The position numbers and the translations under genes were made by a program. This document shows, piece after piece, positions 49,687 to 62,721 of a stretch of DNA of 64,000 nt (position 1 is the first letter of the stretch; each line of letters begins with the position of its first letter). Source of the DNA: Megamerina dolium (taxonomy: Eukaryota; Arthropoda; Insecta; Diptera; Megamerinidae); contig OY978525.1 of NCBI GenBank assembly GCA_963854835.1, positions 1,259,501 through 1,323,500 of the forward strand, read 5' to 3'. The notes below the pieces were generated by a model. That model was given only the letters and a program-made list of their open reading frames with translations, was not told the DNA's origin and ran no database searches.

Positions 49687-52600
49687 AATCAGCCAGTCAT
49701 TCAATGTTTTTAATGCTGTTTATGCCATCATTTTTCGCAAATAACTACAACATTTTTGTGTGCTATAACACAATACACCCACGAGTAAAAGTAAGTTTTG
49801 TGAAACTGTATATCGAATCATGAATATATTCACACAAATTATGTTCGTTTCGCATACAAGCATATATATCCTATGTATGTTTATATGAATATCGCCTTGT
49901 TCATCTATTTTTTCATATCTATTCTGATCTAAATGCATAAAGTATGGTTTATGCAGATGATGAAATTCATCAAGTGAAAATAGGGCTTCAGCACCTGCTA
50001 CTTATTCATCACTTTGAATAGCTGCGCGTAAATTTGCGTTTTTCCTTATTGTTGGTGGCTACTAAATCCATGGTTAGTGTTAGTAAACTGTTGACTGAGA
50101 GTCAACATAGCTATATGATATGATGTTGAGCTGCAAATGCTTTACATATTGTCATCGTGTTGCTAACTCATCAACTCAATAATCAATTGTTTGTGCGACA
50201 ACAAGCAAGGAATCAAGTATGTGAATATTTAGAATATTTGCAATATTGATACATATGTAATGTATTTAAGTGGAACTCTCTGAATTCGAAACCATCGGCA
50301 ATCTCATGTCAAACTTTAATTTAATATCGTAAATTTGTAATTTGTTGCGTATGAAGCAAAATCATATTGGTTTTTCTAAGCTAACCTCTACTTTGGCGTA
50401 TGAGTAATTAAATTCTGTTTAAGCACCATTTGTACATACACACCTACACCTACACACCTACATATAACTATGATTGTGCATATGTCTTAAAGTTAGTTGC
50501 AACCACAATGTCGTTGTCGTAAAATATTCAATAGAAAATTTCATTAGTAGACAGAAGGCTTTCTTATTGTTTTTATGAGTTTTTTTTTATGACTTTGTGG
50601 TGTTATCATTAACACATGCCCAAGCAAATGTATGTAGTACATGCATACCTATGTAGTATATACTCAAACTAACATGTGTACTTAGATATATATATATTGG
50701 TCACACATTGGCGTAATACATATATATTTATATGTGTGTATTCTCGTTAACTCACATAAGGACCAGAATTCCATTAGTGTTGTTGTTTTTATTATTACTA
50801 TTGCTAAGTATATAACTCCATAAAGAAATACATATGCTTATATATATAAATACTCGTAAATAGTGTGTGTGTGTGTGTATGTACATATAAATGTATTAGA
50901 GAAAAAAAAAACAGAAGTGCGAAAAAAGGAAACATTTTTCATACAAACATATAAAAAGAATAAAATCACTTGGATCGGCTCACTTGTGATTTATAAAAGA
51001 GAAATAAGTGTTTGCGTGTGAGTGTGTGAGGGTTTTTTTTTTTGCGAATGATATAACAAAACGCATACATATATATAAGTATACCTATGTGTGTATATTT
51101 CAAAAATGAAGCATTTCCGGAAGGAACGTTTTGAAAATAACAGCAGCAACAACTACAACAACTTCAACAGTGTAGAATAGAGAGGGTTAAAAATATACTT
51201 ATTTTTTTTCATTTCTACAAAAGATTGAAATTGAAATGTGATCAAGGATATCACTAGCAAAGCTAAATCGAATCAAACAGGACAGCAGTCAAATAGAGCA
51301 AACTTTACGCGTCTACCACCAAACAACAACTATACAAAAGCGAAATGAAATAAATGCTGGTGGTACTGTGATAAAGGTGTTGGAACAACGTGATATATAC
51401 AATTGTACACATGCATTCGTACATTGTTGTATGAGGGAGGAAATCAGTTTGTATTGTACAAAAAAAAAAAAAAACCAAAACAATTTCAAGTCAAAGGGGT
51501 ACTTGTTGGTAGATGGCAGCTGCCTTATCAGTGTGAAGAAATCGAGAATTCGATTAGCGAATAGCTTAGTAAGCTTGGCTCTCGTAGCAAAATTTTAACA
51601 AGAGTGCTTCATTGTATTGTTGTGTTTGAATGTGTACTATTGTTATGTAAGTGGTGGTACGGTAAGTATATGAAAACGCAGGTAAGTATACCGTACGTGT
51701 TTGTTGTTTTCGAGAGTCTAAGTGGCTAGTTGTTTGGGGATTCGACATTGTTGCTGGTGTTACTGCTATGCGTATGTTATGTTTAGATGCTTCGTGAATA
51801 TTTATGCTTGTTGATTTTTTTTCTCTTCTTCCCTCTCTATGTTGTTTGTTTGTTTGTCCTTTTCTTATTATTTTGCGTAGCTATACCTTTACTTTATTTT
51901 ACATTATTATTTTATTGGATTTTCATCATCATCTTCTTCTTCTTTTTCTCTATTTCTTTTTGCATAATGGAACTTGAGGGTTTTCAATTTTTTGGGGTTA
52001 TTGTTGATTTTTACCTTGTTTTATATATATATTTTTTTTTGTTTTTTGCATTTTCTATTCAACATGAAAGCAACAATGACTGGTTCACTATGATGCCGTA
52101 CAATATTACAATGCTTTTAATTGTAAATTAGATCATTTTTTGGGGCAAACTTACGTACTACAATTTAATATATAACTCAGAAGATGAAGAAATGAATTGC
52201 AAATAAAAGCTGTACATAGCACATCCACATATTGAAGATTTCACTATAAATTGTTAAAGGAAGTTGGTTCTTTTTTCCACCATTTGTATGCTATAGTTAT
52301 TAAAATGTTAAAAGGACTTAATGCAAGGCGTGGGAGTAAAGTATATATACATTAGAGTGGTACTTAGCTATTCAGTTTATCGAATACTCCTAAGTATACC
52401 ATCTTCTTCGTTAATGCAATAAAAGGTCACACATTGTCAAGTTTGAATGGAAAGTTATTATTATTTATGTTTAATTTTGGTAGAAAGAAAGTAGTTTCTT
52501 CCTAGATGTTGGTATTATACATATTTCACAACAGATTTGGCGAAAAAATAGTTCCTTTTACTATGCTGAATATATACAAATTGTGTAGTTGGTATTTTCA

Positions 52601-53259
52601 ATAGAGTTGAGGAGCACTCTAATGTATATATATGGGGCTCAATCGTGTGTATGTGTAGCTGAGGATGAGTATGTAGAAGAAAAAGGCAAAAAATGGCAAA
52701 ATGGCAAAGAATGATTGAATATAATTTCATTTTTGGGTTCTACAATACGAAAAAAGGTTGTTAAAAGCAGTAAAATGAAAAAAAAAAATTAAAGAATAAC
52801 AAGTGGCTACCTATGCTTATTAGTATGATAAATCATAACAAAGCGATATTTTTCCAATCTATTACCATTATGTCTGAGAGTGAGACTTTTCATAGATCAA
52901 TTATTTAAATAATGAAAATTTTTTTTTAAAAGAGACTTATTTTTATAAGAAAATATTAATGGTATATTTAAATATGTATGTAAGTACTTATGAATACCTA
53001 TAGAATACGTCATACGTATAGCCTGAGGTATGTCTTGTAGTGTACTGGTAGTTATAGATACTTTGTTTACAAATAAAGGGTCTTTCTTCTGTACGTTCAA
53101 TCTTTAAATGAATGATAAAAATGCAATATGTAAAACAAATGAGTAACTAATGCAACAAGAAATATAATATATCAATATCATCATAGAATAGAATTTTGTA
53201 TAGCCTACACTCAAGGAGTTATGGTTACATTGTGCCTCGTATGTATGATAAGTGCCTTA
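47766..53259. other. intergenic DNA, no gene seen
   Basis: AT-rich sequence with (CAGT)n at 49650-49703 and many CATATA tracts. A single GATCGAGCTGAATAATT word near 48.68 kb may be a remnant of the dispersed repeat. Nothing else recognised. Confidence 0.5.
49650..49703. repeat. (CAGT)n microsatellite
   Basis: Imperfect tetranucleotide run. Confidence 0.85.
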
Positions 53260-53745
53260 TTTTTAGAACGATCGAGCTGAAAATTATTATATGATATTTT
53301 CTTCATCAACCAATGGATAAGTTTATGAATAAATGAAATCGTGCGAAAACCACCCATATCTTCCATACAAAAGTAGGTTCTTGAATTGACTTTTTCTCAC
53401 ATTTTACCTGAAATTATTAAAATATCAAACTAAAATTTGGCATATGAAGTTATTATGATCACAGAATGACTTTTATTAAACAATGGCCGCAATCGAATGA
53501 AAACCATGCATACCTGCCATACAAAAGTGTATTATTGAATGCTTGTTTTTGCACTAAAATATAAAATATCAAGTCAACAAGCTTAAAATTAAATGAAAAT
53601 ATAATAATATATACATACAATTATATTTATCAATAAATAGGCATATTTGAAAATGGACTGAATCGACTAAAATCACTCTCACCTCTCGTACGTTTATAAC
53701 ACAAAATGCACATATTAAAATTGCTCAGAGCTGTGGTCTTTTGTA
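53260..53745. repeat. dispersed GATCGAGCTGAAA/CATACAAAAGT repeat, about three units
   Basis: It begins ATCGAGCTGAAAATT and repeats, at roughly 130-170 bp, a series of words: AAAACCACCCATATCTTCC / AAAACCATGCATACCTGCC, CATACAAAAGTA / CATACAAAAGTG, then AAATATCAA and ACTAAAATTTGG. Related copies lie at 61.3, 62.5 and 63.1 kb. Confidence 0.6.
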
Positions 53746-56700
53746 TATTTTTCTTATACAATACATGAGTATAAGTATCATATGTCATATATGGTCATAC
53801 TTATACATATTTCTTTTAATATATCTAAAATTTGTACACACAGAAAAAAAAAAAAAAAATCAACAACAAAACGCCTAAACTTGAATACAATCGTTTTCTT
53901 ATCAAATCTTAATGATGAATGAAGTAATAGAACAAATTTATATTCAATAGTAACTAAGCATAGGGAACTAAATGCTATTAACCAGTCAAGTCATTAACAT
54001 CGTCATCCCATCGTTCGCTAACTAGTACTATCGTACCTATTCTATCCATTAGAGAAAATGTTTAATGAACATGGATCTTTTGTTAGAGGTCATTTATTCA
54101 CCTTAAGTATTTAACTTAAATTGTTTATAATATGTACGAATGGAATGAACTACTGTTCATGTTTTAAAATTTTCAATTCTCGAGCCAATGTTTTAGGATC
54201 AACGCTACACTACTAAATTCAACAAAATATAAGCAATCTCCTACTACTCGTTACAATACCATCCTTAAGCAAGTAAGTATGTATATGTATATACGAGTAT
54301 ATAATTCCCCAAGGGAAATATTTTAAGTAAGAACCAAAATAGCAATGGATGGGAGAGCTGGAGCGAAACAGAGATAAAAATAAACACTGGCGAGAGAGAA
54401 AAAAAAAAAAAGAAAGAAACATTTCAAACCTATACACCTGTCACGGCTCTCCTCCCCTCCTGACTTCGTATTAAAGATATATCCTTATATTTGTTGTTGT
54501 TGTGATTCGACGACCTTCATTCGCATATACATATTTTGTTGTTCGTCTTGTAACTTGTTTATATATTTTTACATTTGTTGTTATTATATGCATAGAGATG
54601 CTGTACTGCTGATAAGTTATATACATACTCGTAGATCAAAGAAGACGAAGGGAAGAATGCTCTGCAACATACTCGGGTGCTAGGAATATGGGTTTACACA
54701 CACAAAGTCTCGCATGTATTGGGCAACATTGAGTAACTTCCGCTTTTCAAGATGACTAAACATGCATTTTGTTGTTGTTTTGTTATTGTTACTACTATTA
54801 TTACAGTTTCCCCTGCCAACTCTCTAGTTAGCGGCAATCTCTTTATCCCAAATGTCCTTTTTTAATTTGAAATTAGCTTCACAAGAGGAATTATCAATTC
54901 CGCGTTCTACTTTTTCCATTTGTTCGTTCAAAAGAAATAACATTAACTATAGATAGTAGTATTATTGTTGTTGTTGTTGTTGTTCTGTTAATTGAAGATT
55001 TGTATTTTGGCTGATTTGATGCGTGCGATAAAATTTGTCGGGCAAAGTTGCTAGCAATGGTGGGGGTGGTTGTGTTGGTGGTGGCGGAGGCGGCGTTGGC
55101 GGCGTAAATTGCTAAAAGCATGTCTGCTAAGGTGTCCATTACGTATTTGCCTTTGCTTTCATTATCGAAGCATCATTGTTATCCTGGCGCGTACGTACGC
55201 ATTCATACGTACACAAGGAGCACCTCGTTTGAAGCCTCTACCTGAGTATTGGGTATTTGAAAAGGTGTTGTTTTTACTTTTCCATTACTTACAAACACAT
55301 GTATGTATATATTTATATACACACACACACACAAACCAACCATTTTCCACCCATACACACACACATTTACAGACTTACTTCAACCTCTCTTCATTGATTC
55401 ATTGTACTCTACGAGTGTTTGACTATGGTGATGGTAATACCAGCATAATTTGTTGAATACAAATTAATGGCCCAAAATGTCGAACTTAAAATTTATTTAT
55501 TTACATAATGTATGAGCATCATCAGCCGTGAGCATCAGATAGAGAAACGGAGTAAAAGCATGGCACGCAGGAAGGCAGCAGCAGCAGCAACAGTACAAAC
55601 GACGACGACGACAACGACGAATCGACAGTACACATTTTCACTCACTGTTTGAGCTAAGTAAGGATATTGCATAACCTTTACTAATGCCATGGTCATTGGC
55701 TCAATTAAAAAAAAAAAACAAATATTCTATATATTGTATTATGCTGTCTGCAAAAATAAAAAGTAAATGGAAGAACAATAATGTAAATTTGAACGAATGA
55801 ACGAAAATGAGTGACGTGAAATGAAAATTAATGAATATCGTAAATATTTTATGCGAATTTTGCAATTTAAATTAAATTAGAAACATGTGCATCAGCATTC
55901 GTCTCACTAGCTTTGCAACAATGGATAGTAGTAATACATTTCTAATGATATTGTTGCAATCATAAGGAGCATTAGTGCGGTACAAAGAATTTTAAAATTG
56001 ATATTCTTTTAATGTTACAAAAAACATCACACGCAGAAGAGTTAATAAGCGTTACATTTTGTAGCGGAGATCCCACAATGGATTAAGATAACGGATATGA
56101 AGGTTCGCAGAAAATGTTGAGAAGAAACAATTAAAGGAATTCGGTTACATTTTAACCCCTTTAGAATATATTCTGGGCATTTTATATAATGAATATTTGA
56201 ATATTTTCTAATTTTTATGAGATTAGAAGAGAAATGCAACATGACAGAGTCAATCTAAATGCGCTTTTAAATTCAGCAGCCCGAAATAGATAATATTTTA
56301 GATTAGATTTTCTTTGTCTGCCTGTATTTTTTATGAAATGGACGCTTTTCAATGCTTTGTGACAACGAAAAACATATACGGAGTCGAATCGACCAATTTG
56401 GCCAATTCTAGGTGGCACGAATTGTACTATTTTGTTGAAAACGTATGTTCTCTACATCAACGCGCAAGTTTCTCTTGGCAAATTTAGTCTGTATAAAAGT
56501 GAACCACACTAATGCATACATATCCGAATGAGTACAAGTGTAAATATTATTATTTTGATAATACCTCATTGCCTATTATACCGATATATCATACATATCC
56601 AAATGTGAAAGTACACTTTTACTCATATACAGTGAAAGCTCCTCTGTTCGTTACAACGTAATTTTGGGATTGCAGATTTTTCAAATTCCTTTTTTTTTGC

Positions 56701-58435
56701 AAATGAAATACTATGGTCACATTTGGAAGGGTCTACATATGATACAATTTGATGCGATATACCATAATGGCCTAAAGTGAAGTAGCGCAATGACTTTGAT
56801 TAGAGCACAAACCATTTCAATGATGACTTTAATTATTCTATGAATGATGGAAAATGTTGTGAAAGTTTCTACTTTGGCTTATATATTTACATATATGTTT
56901 TCAGTCTCAAGCGAATTTTTAATTCGTCCAAACGTTATTAAAATTCAACATTTTATTACCGTCCCGAACTATTGCCTCTTCAGCATAAGCACTCACATGC
57001 ATTACCGAGTATCTGTATGTTTTAACAATAAGTTGAATGGATTCAGAAACTTTTCATTCGTGCAACTGACACCAACAACAACAACAACAGCACCAGCAAC
57101 AGCAACAAAAACTACCAACAACAAATAATAATAATAATGGCGATGGCTAGTGCAGTCTACGCCATAAGCTATAAGCCATACAATTCGAAACACAACAATA
57201 AATTACGATGAACTTTTCATTTGTTTTTATAGAATAGCGAGGCGAACGAGCGATTGTTTGTTTCTTGTGGTGACGCAGCAGCGAGCCAATATGGTGTGGT
57301 TACTTATACTCGAGAATTGGCAATTGATTGCAAAATGAGGCAGGAAGCGGTATGCACTACGTATAGAGGTAGGATATGTACACATATAACTCGCTGTGTC
57401 ATTATCTGCCAACGTTGCTAAATAGAATACGTTGAATGTTGCCGAAAGAGGTGATATATACTACGAACTAGGTAAATATACTCTACATATTGTACATAGA
57501 ATGCCAGTGAGATGCCTCACAGTTTTTATTGTTGTTGTTGTTGTTGTTGTTGAAACGACACTAGCACTTTATTACGTGTGCTTTATTGTCTCAATACCGT
57601 AGCCACAATTTTCCATTCATATCACTTCAGTTTATATTTTCGCCTCATTGCTTCATATTTTTGATGCGACATAGCATTTGTGGGCGTAACTCTATGTTAG
57701 TTCAAATGGCATTACTGTGACTGTTCATTTCGTTCGAATTGTTCGACTTCTGCTATACCTATGTTGATTTAATTCGCATTCATTCGTACGAATAATTATC
57801 CCTATGTCCATTTTAGAATATTCATTTCTCATTCAATGTGGTGAAGGAGCGGTGTATGATACAGAACACCATAACAAAACAGAACAATTTTCAATGAAGC
57901 GTATATGAAAGAAAAAAAAAAAAAGTTATACAGACTTATGGGTCATAAATAACATGCATAAAATATATACATACATATACAATATAAATTATGTATCTGG
58001 AATTGACTAAATTTTTAAATCACAATCACAATCATTAAATAAAAGGGATAAATTTAATTTATCAGAAATATATTTTTCATTTGAAATTTCCTGAAAAATA
58101 GGTAGGATTTGAAAAAATGTTGTCTTTAAGGTGCTTTTCGAAGGATTTCGGTTAATTTGGATTCACTTGAGAGCTCCAGAGAGTCATATAGAACGTTTCG
58201 ATTTGATTAAACAGAAACGGGAGCAATGGTTCTGGTCTTGGTTAAGGTTTTTAACCTGACTTTTGGTTTTACATATGTAATTATTTGTATGAATTTTAGG
58301 CTGAGAAGCGACTGCTCTTAACGAAGTTTTGATAAGGGTGTAGTGGTAACCTCTGAACAGTAGTTATAAGACCTTATAGAAGTGATGATGTCGTTCGCTT
58401 TGGGTAAATGCTTATCAAGTTGTTTTCGTAGCTTC
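53746..58435. other. intergenic DNA, no gene seen
   Basis: AT-rich sequence with simple repeats. A GC-richer patch near 55.03-55.20 kb gives an alanine/threonine-rich minus-strand frame that I do not accept as a gene. Confidence 0.5.
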
Positions 58436-58439
58436 ATCA

Positions 58440-59330
58440 TAATTATAAGAATGGTTTTATATTACTCCAGTACTGCAGTACTTGATCTTACCAACGAAGA
58501 TTAGGTCTCCCTCTTCTGCGTCATCCACTAGCGGGTTTCGAATATAACACCTTCTTTGACGAAGTGTGTACTTCCATTCGCTCGAAATGACCTAGCCAGT
58601 GCAACCGCTGTAATTTAATGCGCTTTACAGTGTCGGTGGCCTTCTGATCTGTAGGTCGTGGGTTCAATCCCCGACTGAAGCATAACAAAATTTAATATCG
58701 CCAAGAATTGCCAAATTTTTCGGCAGTAAGAATTTGCCAAAAAGCCAAAAATTCTTAAAAAAGAGCTCTGTGACAAAACTAAGTTAAAGTGATGCCAGAA
58801 GGGTTCTGCCATTCGAAACCGGTCCCTTTTAATGCTGTCCAAATTTAACACGCACAACCCTATTGGAAGAGAAGCTCGGTGGTATCACAATGGGCCTTTC
58901 TGACCTAAGCGCGTGCTCTCAGAGAGGGGGCAGCCACGTAACGTAACCTATCCTACAATGTCGGTGTCGATCGGCGTATACCTCATGGTTGTACCTTATT
59001 CGATAATCGTCACCAACGCAAACAGGTCCAAAGATCTTGCGCGTGGAACTTTTTTCTGGAAAATGTCGAGCATTCTCTCATGTAAGGACAGGCCTGATGA
59101 GAGACTTGTAGAGTGTGGTTTTTGTTTCTCGAGAGAGGGCTCAACTTCTCAATTGCTTACTTAGCCCAAAGTAGCAACTGTTAACAAGAGTGACCCTTCG
59201 GAATATCTCCAGGCCGATGGCATTACTGGTGTTAATGCTGGTTCCAAGATAGATAAAGTCCTTCACTACTTCAAAATCGTAGTTATCAACAGTGATGTGT
59301 TATTCAAGACGCCGACACTCTTTGTTTTTA
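58440..59330 (-). pseudogene. RTE-like LINE, reverse-transcriptase C-terminal part, split by a SINE
   Basis: On the minus strand, frames encode FEVVKDFIYLGTSINTSNAI, GLEIFRRVTLVNSCYFGL, ETKTTLYKSLIRPVLT, IFGPVCVGDDYRIRYNHEVY and, after the SINE at 58639-58953, IKLQRLHWLGHFERM followed by RRRGRPNLRW. This order is typical of the region after the catalytic core in RTE-type retrotransposons. Stops and a small deletion after RPVLT show that it is dead. The family assignment is from motif memory. Confidence 0.8.
58639..58953 (+). mobile_element. tRNA-derived SINE, copy 4, inserted in the RTE copy with target duplication
   Basis: It starts in a tRNA-like anticodon arm (GCCTTCTGATCTGTAGG), keeps a clear B box GGTTCAATCCCC (about 58661-58672), then the family body (CAGTAAGAATTTGCC, GAGCTCTGTGACAAAA, GGGTTCTGCCATTCGAAACC, TTTAACACGCACAACCC). 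After GAAGAGAAGCTCGG it carries a different tail, ending ACGTAACGTAACCTATCC. It is flanked by TACAGTGTCGGTG (58626-58638) and TACAATGTCGGTG (58954-58966). Confidence 0.82.
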
Positions 59331-61305
59331 ATGTTTCCTCTTGTTTTTATATTATATTATTATTATTATTTTCGTTGGAAAAGAACTTTTTTGTGATGAG
59401 CTCCAAGAACAAATTGAGGAAGTGAGTGAAGTAAGTTGTTGAAAATGGTATTACGCTGATTCCATTTTCCAATGATCGAGGGCAAAATCAAAGACATAGT
59501 GTATTAACAAAGAAAAATACTCTCATCGTCTTGGAAAACACGACAAGTACCTCATTAAATATGGATTACATGCAGTAGCTGTATACAAATATCAGTGTGG
59601 AAGAGTACGTAGAATAAAAATATTTCTTTCATTTTGATATTTCTATATTTTCGACAAATAGGTATTCCAAAAGAGCCGCATCGCTATAATAGTAGTCAAT
59701 AATTTCATTACTTGTTTATAGCGCATACAAAAAAGACGTCTACGTCATGGCACCTATGCCAAGTCTTTGTGTCATAACTTTAGCTGTATCAGACTCTGGT
59801 ACTGAACTTCAAAAGTACAAATGCATTGTTCGCGTATTCGCGTTGTATGCAGTTACCTTAACTACCCAGAACCGCATGCCACACAAAATGATGGTGAATG
59901 TTGATGATGGTGACATTAGCGGCTTTAATTAAAATTGTGGGTGCGCTCTATACTACAAATACATATATGGAAGAAGTGCAAGTGTAGTATATTCCCTCTT
60001 CGTTCAGGCTTATATGTAAGAATGCAAAACATCTGCCATCTAAACTGTAGTTTTTTTTTTTTTAAATGGCGAAGGTGTTTGTTATATGGTTTGAGGCACT
60101 ACGCACACCAAACAATGTTGTTGTGCGTTCGCACATTTGCTTGTGGTAGGCATGTAAACAATTCTACGATGTAATGAGAAAGGATTAAACATCAAAGTAT
60201 CGTAAAGTTGAGCAAGACATACATACATACTAACTAAATACGAGTACCTATGCAGCCTACAATGCAGCAAACAACACAGCTGCAATGTACGTAGTACTGT
60301 GGTAGATGGCGCGCATTATAAGAGTAACCACCGCTGATGCTACCATTATTATGAGCAATCATTTTACCTTGCACTTTGTCATATTGTATGTAGTAAGTAT
60401 CGTACGTATGAGCAACATTTTGTATTCGTCAGTCGGTAGGTAGTATGTACATATTACCATTACAGCACGGTTGGGGAATTCGTAAGAAATCAATTATGCA
60501 CTCGAGAAGATTCAAGCGCGTGGTTTTTACGCCATTTTGCAAATTACAACATATACGTACATATGTATATGTAGCAGCATAAGTACAACATAGTATGGCA
60601 GTGTTGGCACAAAACGATAGGCATATCGTGTATACGAGATTGTATGTCGTTCACTGATTTATATTTGCCTCTGTACCTACCAAAGGACTAATGCATGTCA
60701 ATGAAGACGTATACAATCTACCTACCTGTGTGGAGTGATGGAAATTAATTTAAAAAGGGGTTTATGCAAAAGTTTCTGTTTTAGTTTCGACAGCCACACA
60801 ACAGCATATAGCATTATTATTACCACTCAAAAAACAAAACTCACACACACAGACACACATCTACATATATTCGAATTGTTTTGTTATTGTTGAGAAAATT
60901 CAATCAACACATTTCGAAATTCAATTTATTATAACTACTCGAATTACATGAAACATGTAAAATATTGTTCCTAGGCATATCATGAAACCACATAATACTC
61001 AAATGTGATGATCTGCAGAGCATTTATAATTGTATAATTGTAAGAAAAATAAGAAGAAAAAGCAGCGAGTTTTAAAATTAATTTAACATTTATTATTATT
61101 AGATATTTTCAGTATTGCGCTATTGAGATATTTTCAGAAACGCTGATGAAACGCTGAATGATAGGTCATGAGAAACCATTCGGAGAATAATTCGCAGAAA
61201 TTGGTCTACAAAGAATTACTATGAGTTGAATAGAATGGTTAGTTACCAAATTAAGTTGTCACGAAATCGTGTTTTTTTAAACAGTCTAACCTTCAGGTTA
61301 GAGCG
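59331..61305. other. intergenic DNA, no gene seen
   Basis: AT-rich sequence. A GTAGATGGCGCGC word at about 60302-60314 resembles the core of a CTCF site. No coding region recognised. Confidence 0.5.
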
Positions 61306-61309
61306 CTCG

Positions 61310-61490
61310 ATCGAGCTAAAAATTGGCACATAAGATAGTTTTCACCAATGAATGGGTCAGTTTGCGAATAGATGAAATTGGATAAAAACCACATCCAGCT
61401 CACATACAAAAACACATTATACTTTGCGCGCGAAAATATATTGAAAATTGAACTGAAACTTGGTAAATAAAGTAAGTCTACCACAGAATG
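61310..61490. repeat. dispersed GATCGAGCT/CATACAAAAAC repeat
   Basis: CGATCGAGCTAAAAATTGGC, AATGGGTCAG, GGATAAAAACCACATCCAGC, CATACAAAAAC, then GAACTGAAACTTGG in the family order. Confidence 0.55.
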
Positions 61491-61649
61491 GATATAATAA
61501 AAAATAATTTTTTTTTTCTTAATAAATTTATTTTGTATACTGTCTTAAAAAAAATTCAACGACATTTTACAAATATTTGATTTCAAACCACGAAGAAGAG
61601 ATAATAATGAGTAAGGTATATCCCCTGTGGAATATCCTTATATAATAAA

Positions 61650-62268
61650 ACAGCTTTCTTTGAGACGAGCTGAAGCGGTGTTTTCTTTTTCAGCCTTAGA
61701 ATGACTTGCGATTGGTGACATCAAATTAGCGGCATGCTCGTTTGGGTGTGATTGCAGGCGATCTAGATATTTTGTGGCATTTTTTTTATTTCATCCTTCA
61801 CTAGTGGGCGTTCGTAACGTACCAAGGAGGGTTTACAAGGATTCGTAGAGTTTTGGACTGAAAACTTTGAAGGATTTCTAGGTTTGAATTTGTTGCTAAA
61901 CCCCATAGTTGAATACCGTAAGTCCACACTGGTTTCAGAATGGATTTGTATAAGATAACCTTGTTGTCTATGGAGAGAGGAGATTGACGTTTTAACAACC
62001 AGTACATGCTGCGAAATTGTATTCCCTGGGTTTTCCTTTTGGCAAAGATGTGCGCTCTCCATGTCAAACGTCTGTCTACGTACTTAGCAGAGTACTTAGC
62101 GAAGTACTTAGCAGAGTCAGATTGGGGGATTGAAATATTATTCAATTTGATTTGTGGGCATGTGTCTCTCCTAGGAGTAAATGTTACATGTTTATATTTA
62201 GTTTCGTTTACCTTCAGACGCCAACTTTTCAACCAGATAGAAATTTGATCAATTGCTGTTTGGAGCTA
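61650..62268 (-). pseudogene. Jockey-like LINE, reverse-transcriptase C-terminal part
   Basis: The minus strand encodes LQTAIDQISIWLKSWRLKVN, VTFTPRRDTCPQIKLNNISI, VDRRLTWRAHIFAKRK, DNKVILYKSILKPVWTYGI, QLWG, LEILQSFQSKTLRILVNPPW and YVTNAH, the usual order at the end of Jockey-clade reverse transcriptases. After a frameshift, VKDEIKKM and further fragments continue to about 61650. A 12-bp triplication (62080-62115) replaces the normal segment before VDRRLTW. Dead and 5'-truncated. Confidence 0.85.
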
Positions 62269-62409
62269 TGATTCTATGGGATGATTTTATGGGTGAGACC
62301 TTGTGCCTTGTGAGACTCCAGCTTCAATTTGATGAAAAGGCGACATTTCGTTGTCATAGTTAACGTAGAACAAACGTTGGTGTAGTTATGGCTTTAAGAG
62401 CAAATAGTC

Positions 62410-62705
62410 GTTCAAAATAAATACATGAAATAGGATAAAAATAACGTCTACCTTGTGTTTCCGGGTGTCTGTTTCCTTACTTTGAGTACGAAAATATGAA
62501 GTTATCATGCTGAAACTTGGTACACATGTTTCAATTTACTAATTAAAAGATATATTTGAAAATGGCCTGACTCAGATAAAAACTTCGCCTGCCTCCCATA
62601 CCAACCTATACTTCCCTATGTATGTTTTCACACTTTGTGCATGAATATATAGAGATAATAAGCTGAAACTTGATGCGTATAACTAGATTTATTAATTAAA
62701 AAAAA
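62410..62705. repeat. dispersed CATACCAACCTAT/GCTGAAACTTGG repeat, two units
   Basis: GGATAAAAATAACGTCTACC, GAAGTTATCATGCTGAAACT, then AGATAAAAACTTCGCCTGCC, CATACCAACCTATAC and AAGCTGAAACTTGATGC. Same word order as at 53.3 kb; unit about 150 bp. Confidence 0.6.
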
Positions 62706-62721
62706 AAAAATATATATATAT

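Noticed and set aside
51787..52131. Phenylalanine-rich frame of 114 codons
   Set aside because: It arises from T-rich tracts and does not resemble a transporter or other membrane family.
54894..55139. Minus-strand frame rich in alanine and threonine
   Set aside because: It is driven by GGC/GTT simple repeats; no family match, no clear splice sites, and a threonine run from a (TTG)n microsatellite.
58639..58680. Possible functional tRNA gene at the GGTTCAATCCCC B box
   Set aside because: No acceptor stem or complete cloverleaf can be formed, and the same head recurs in other SINE copies.
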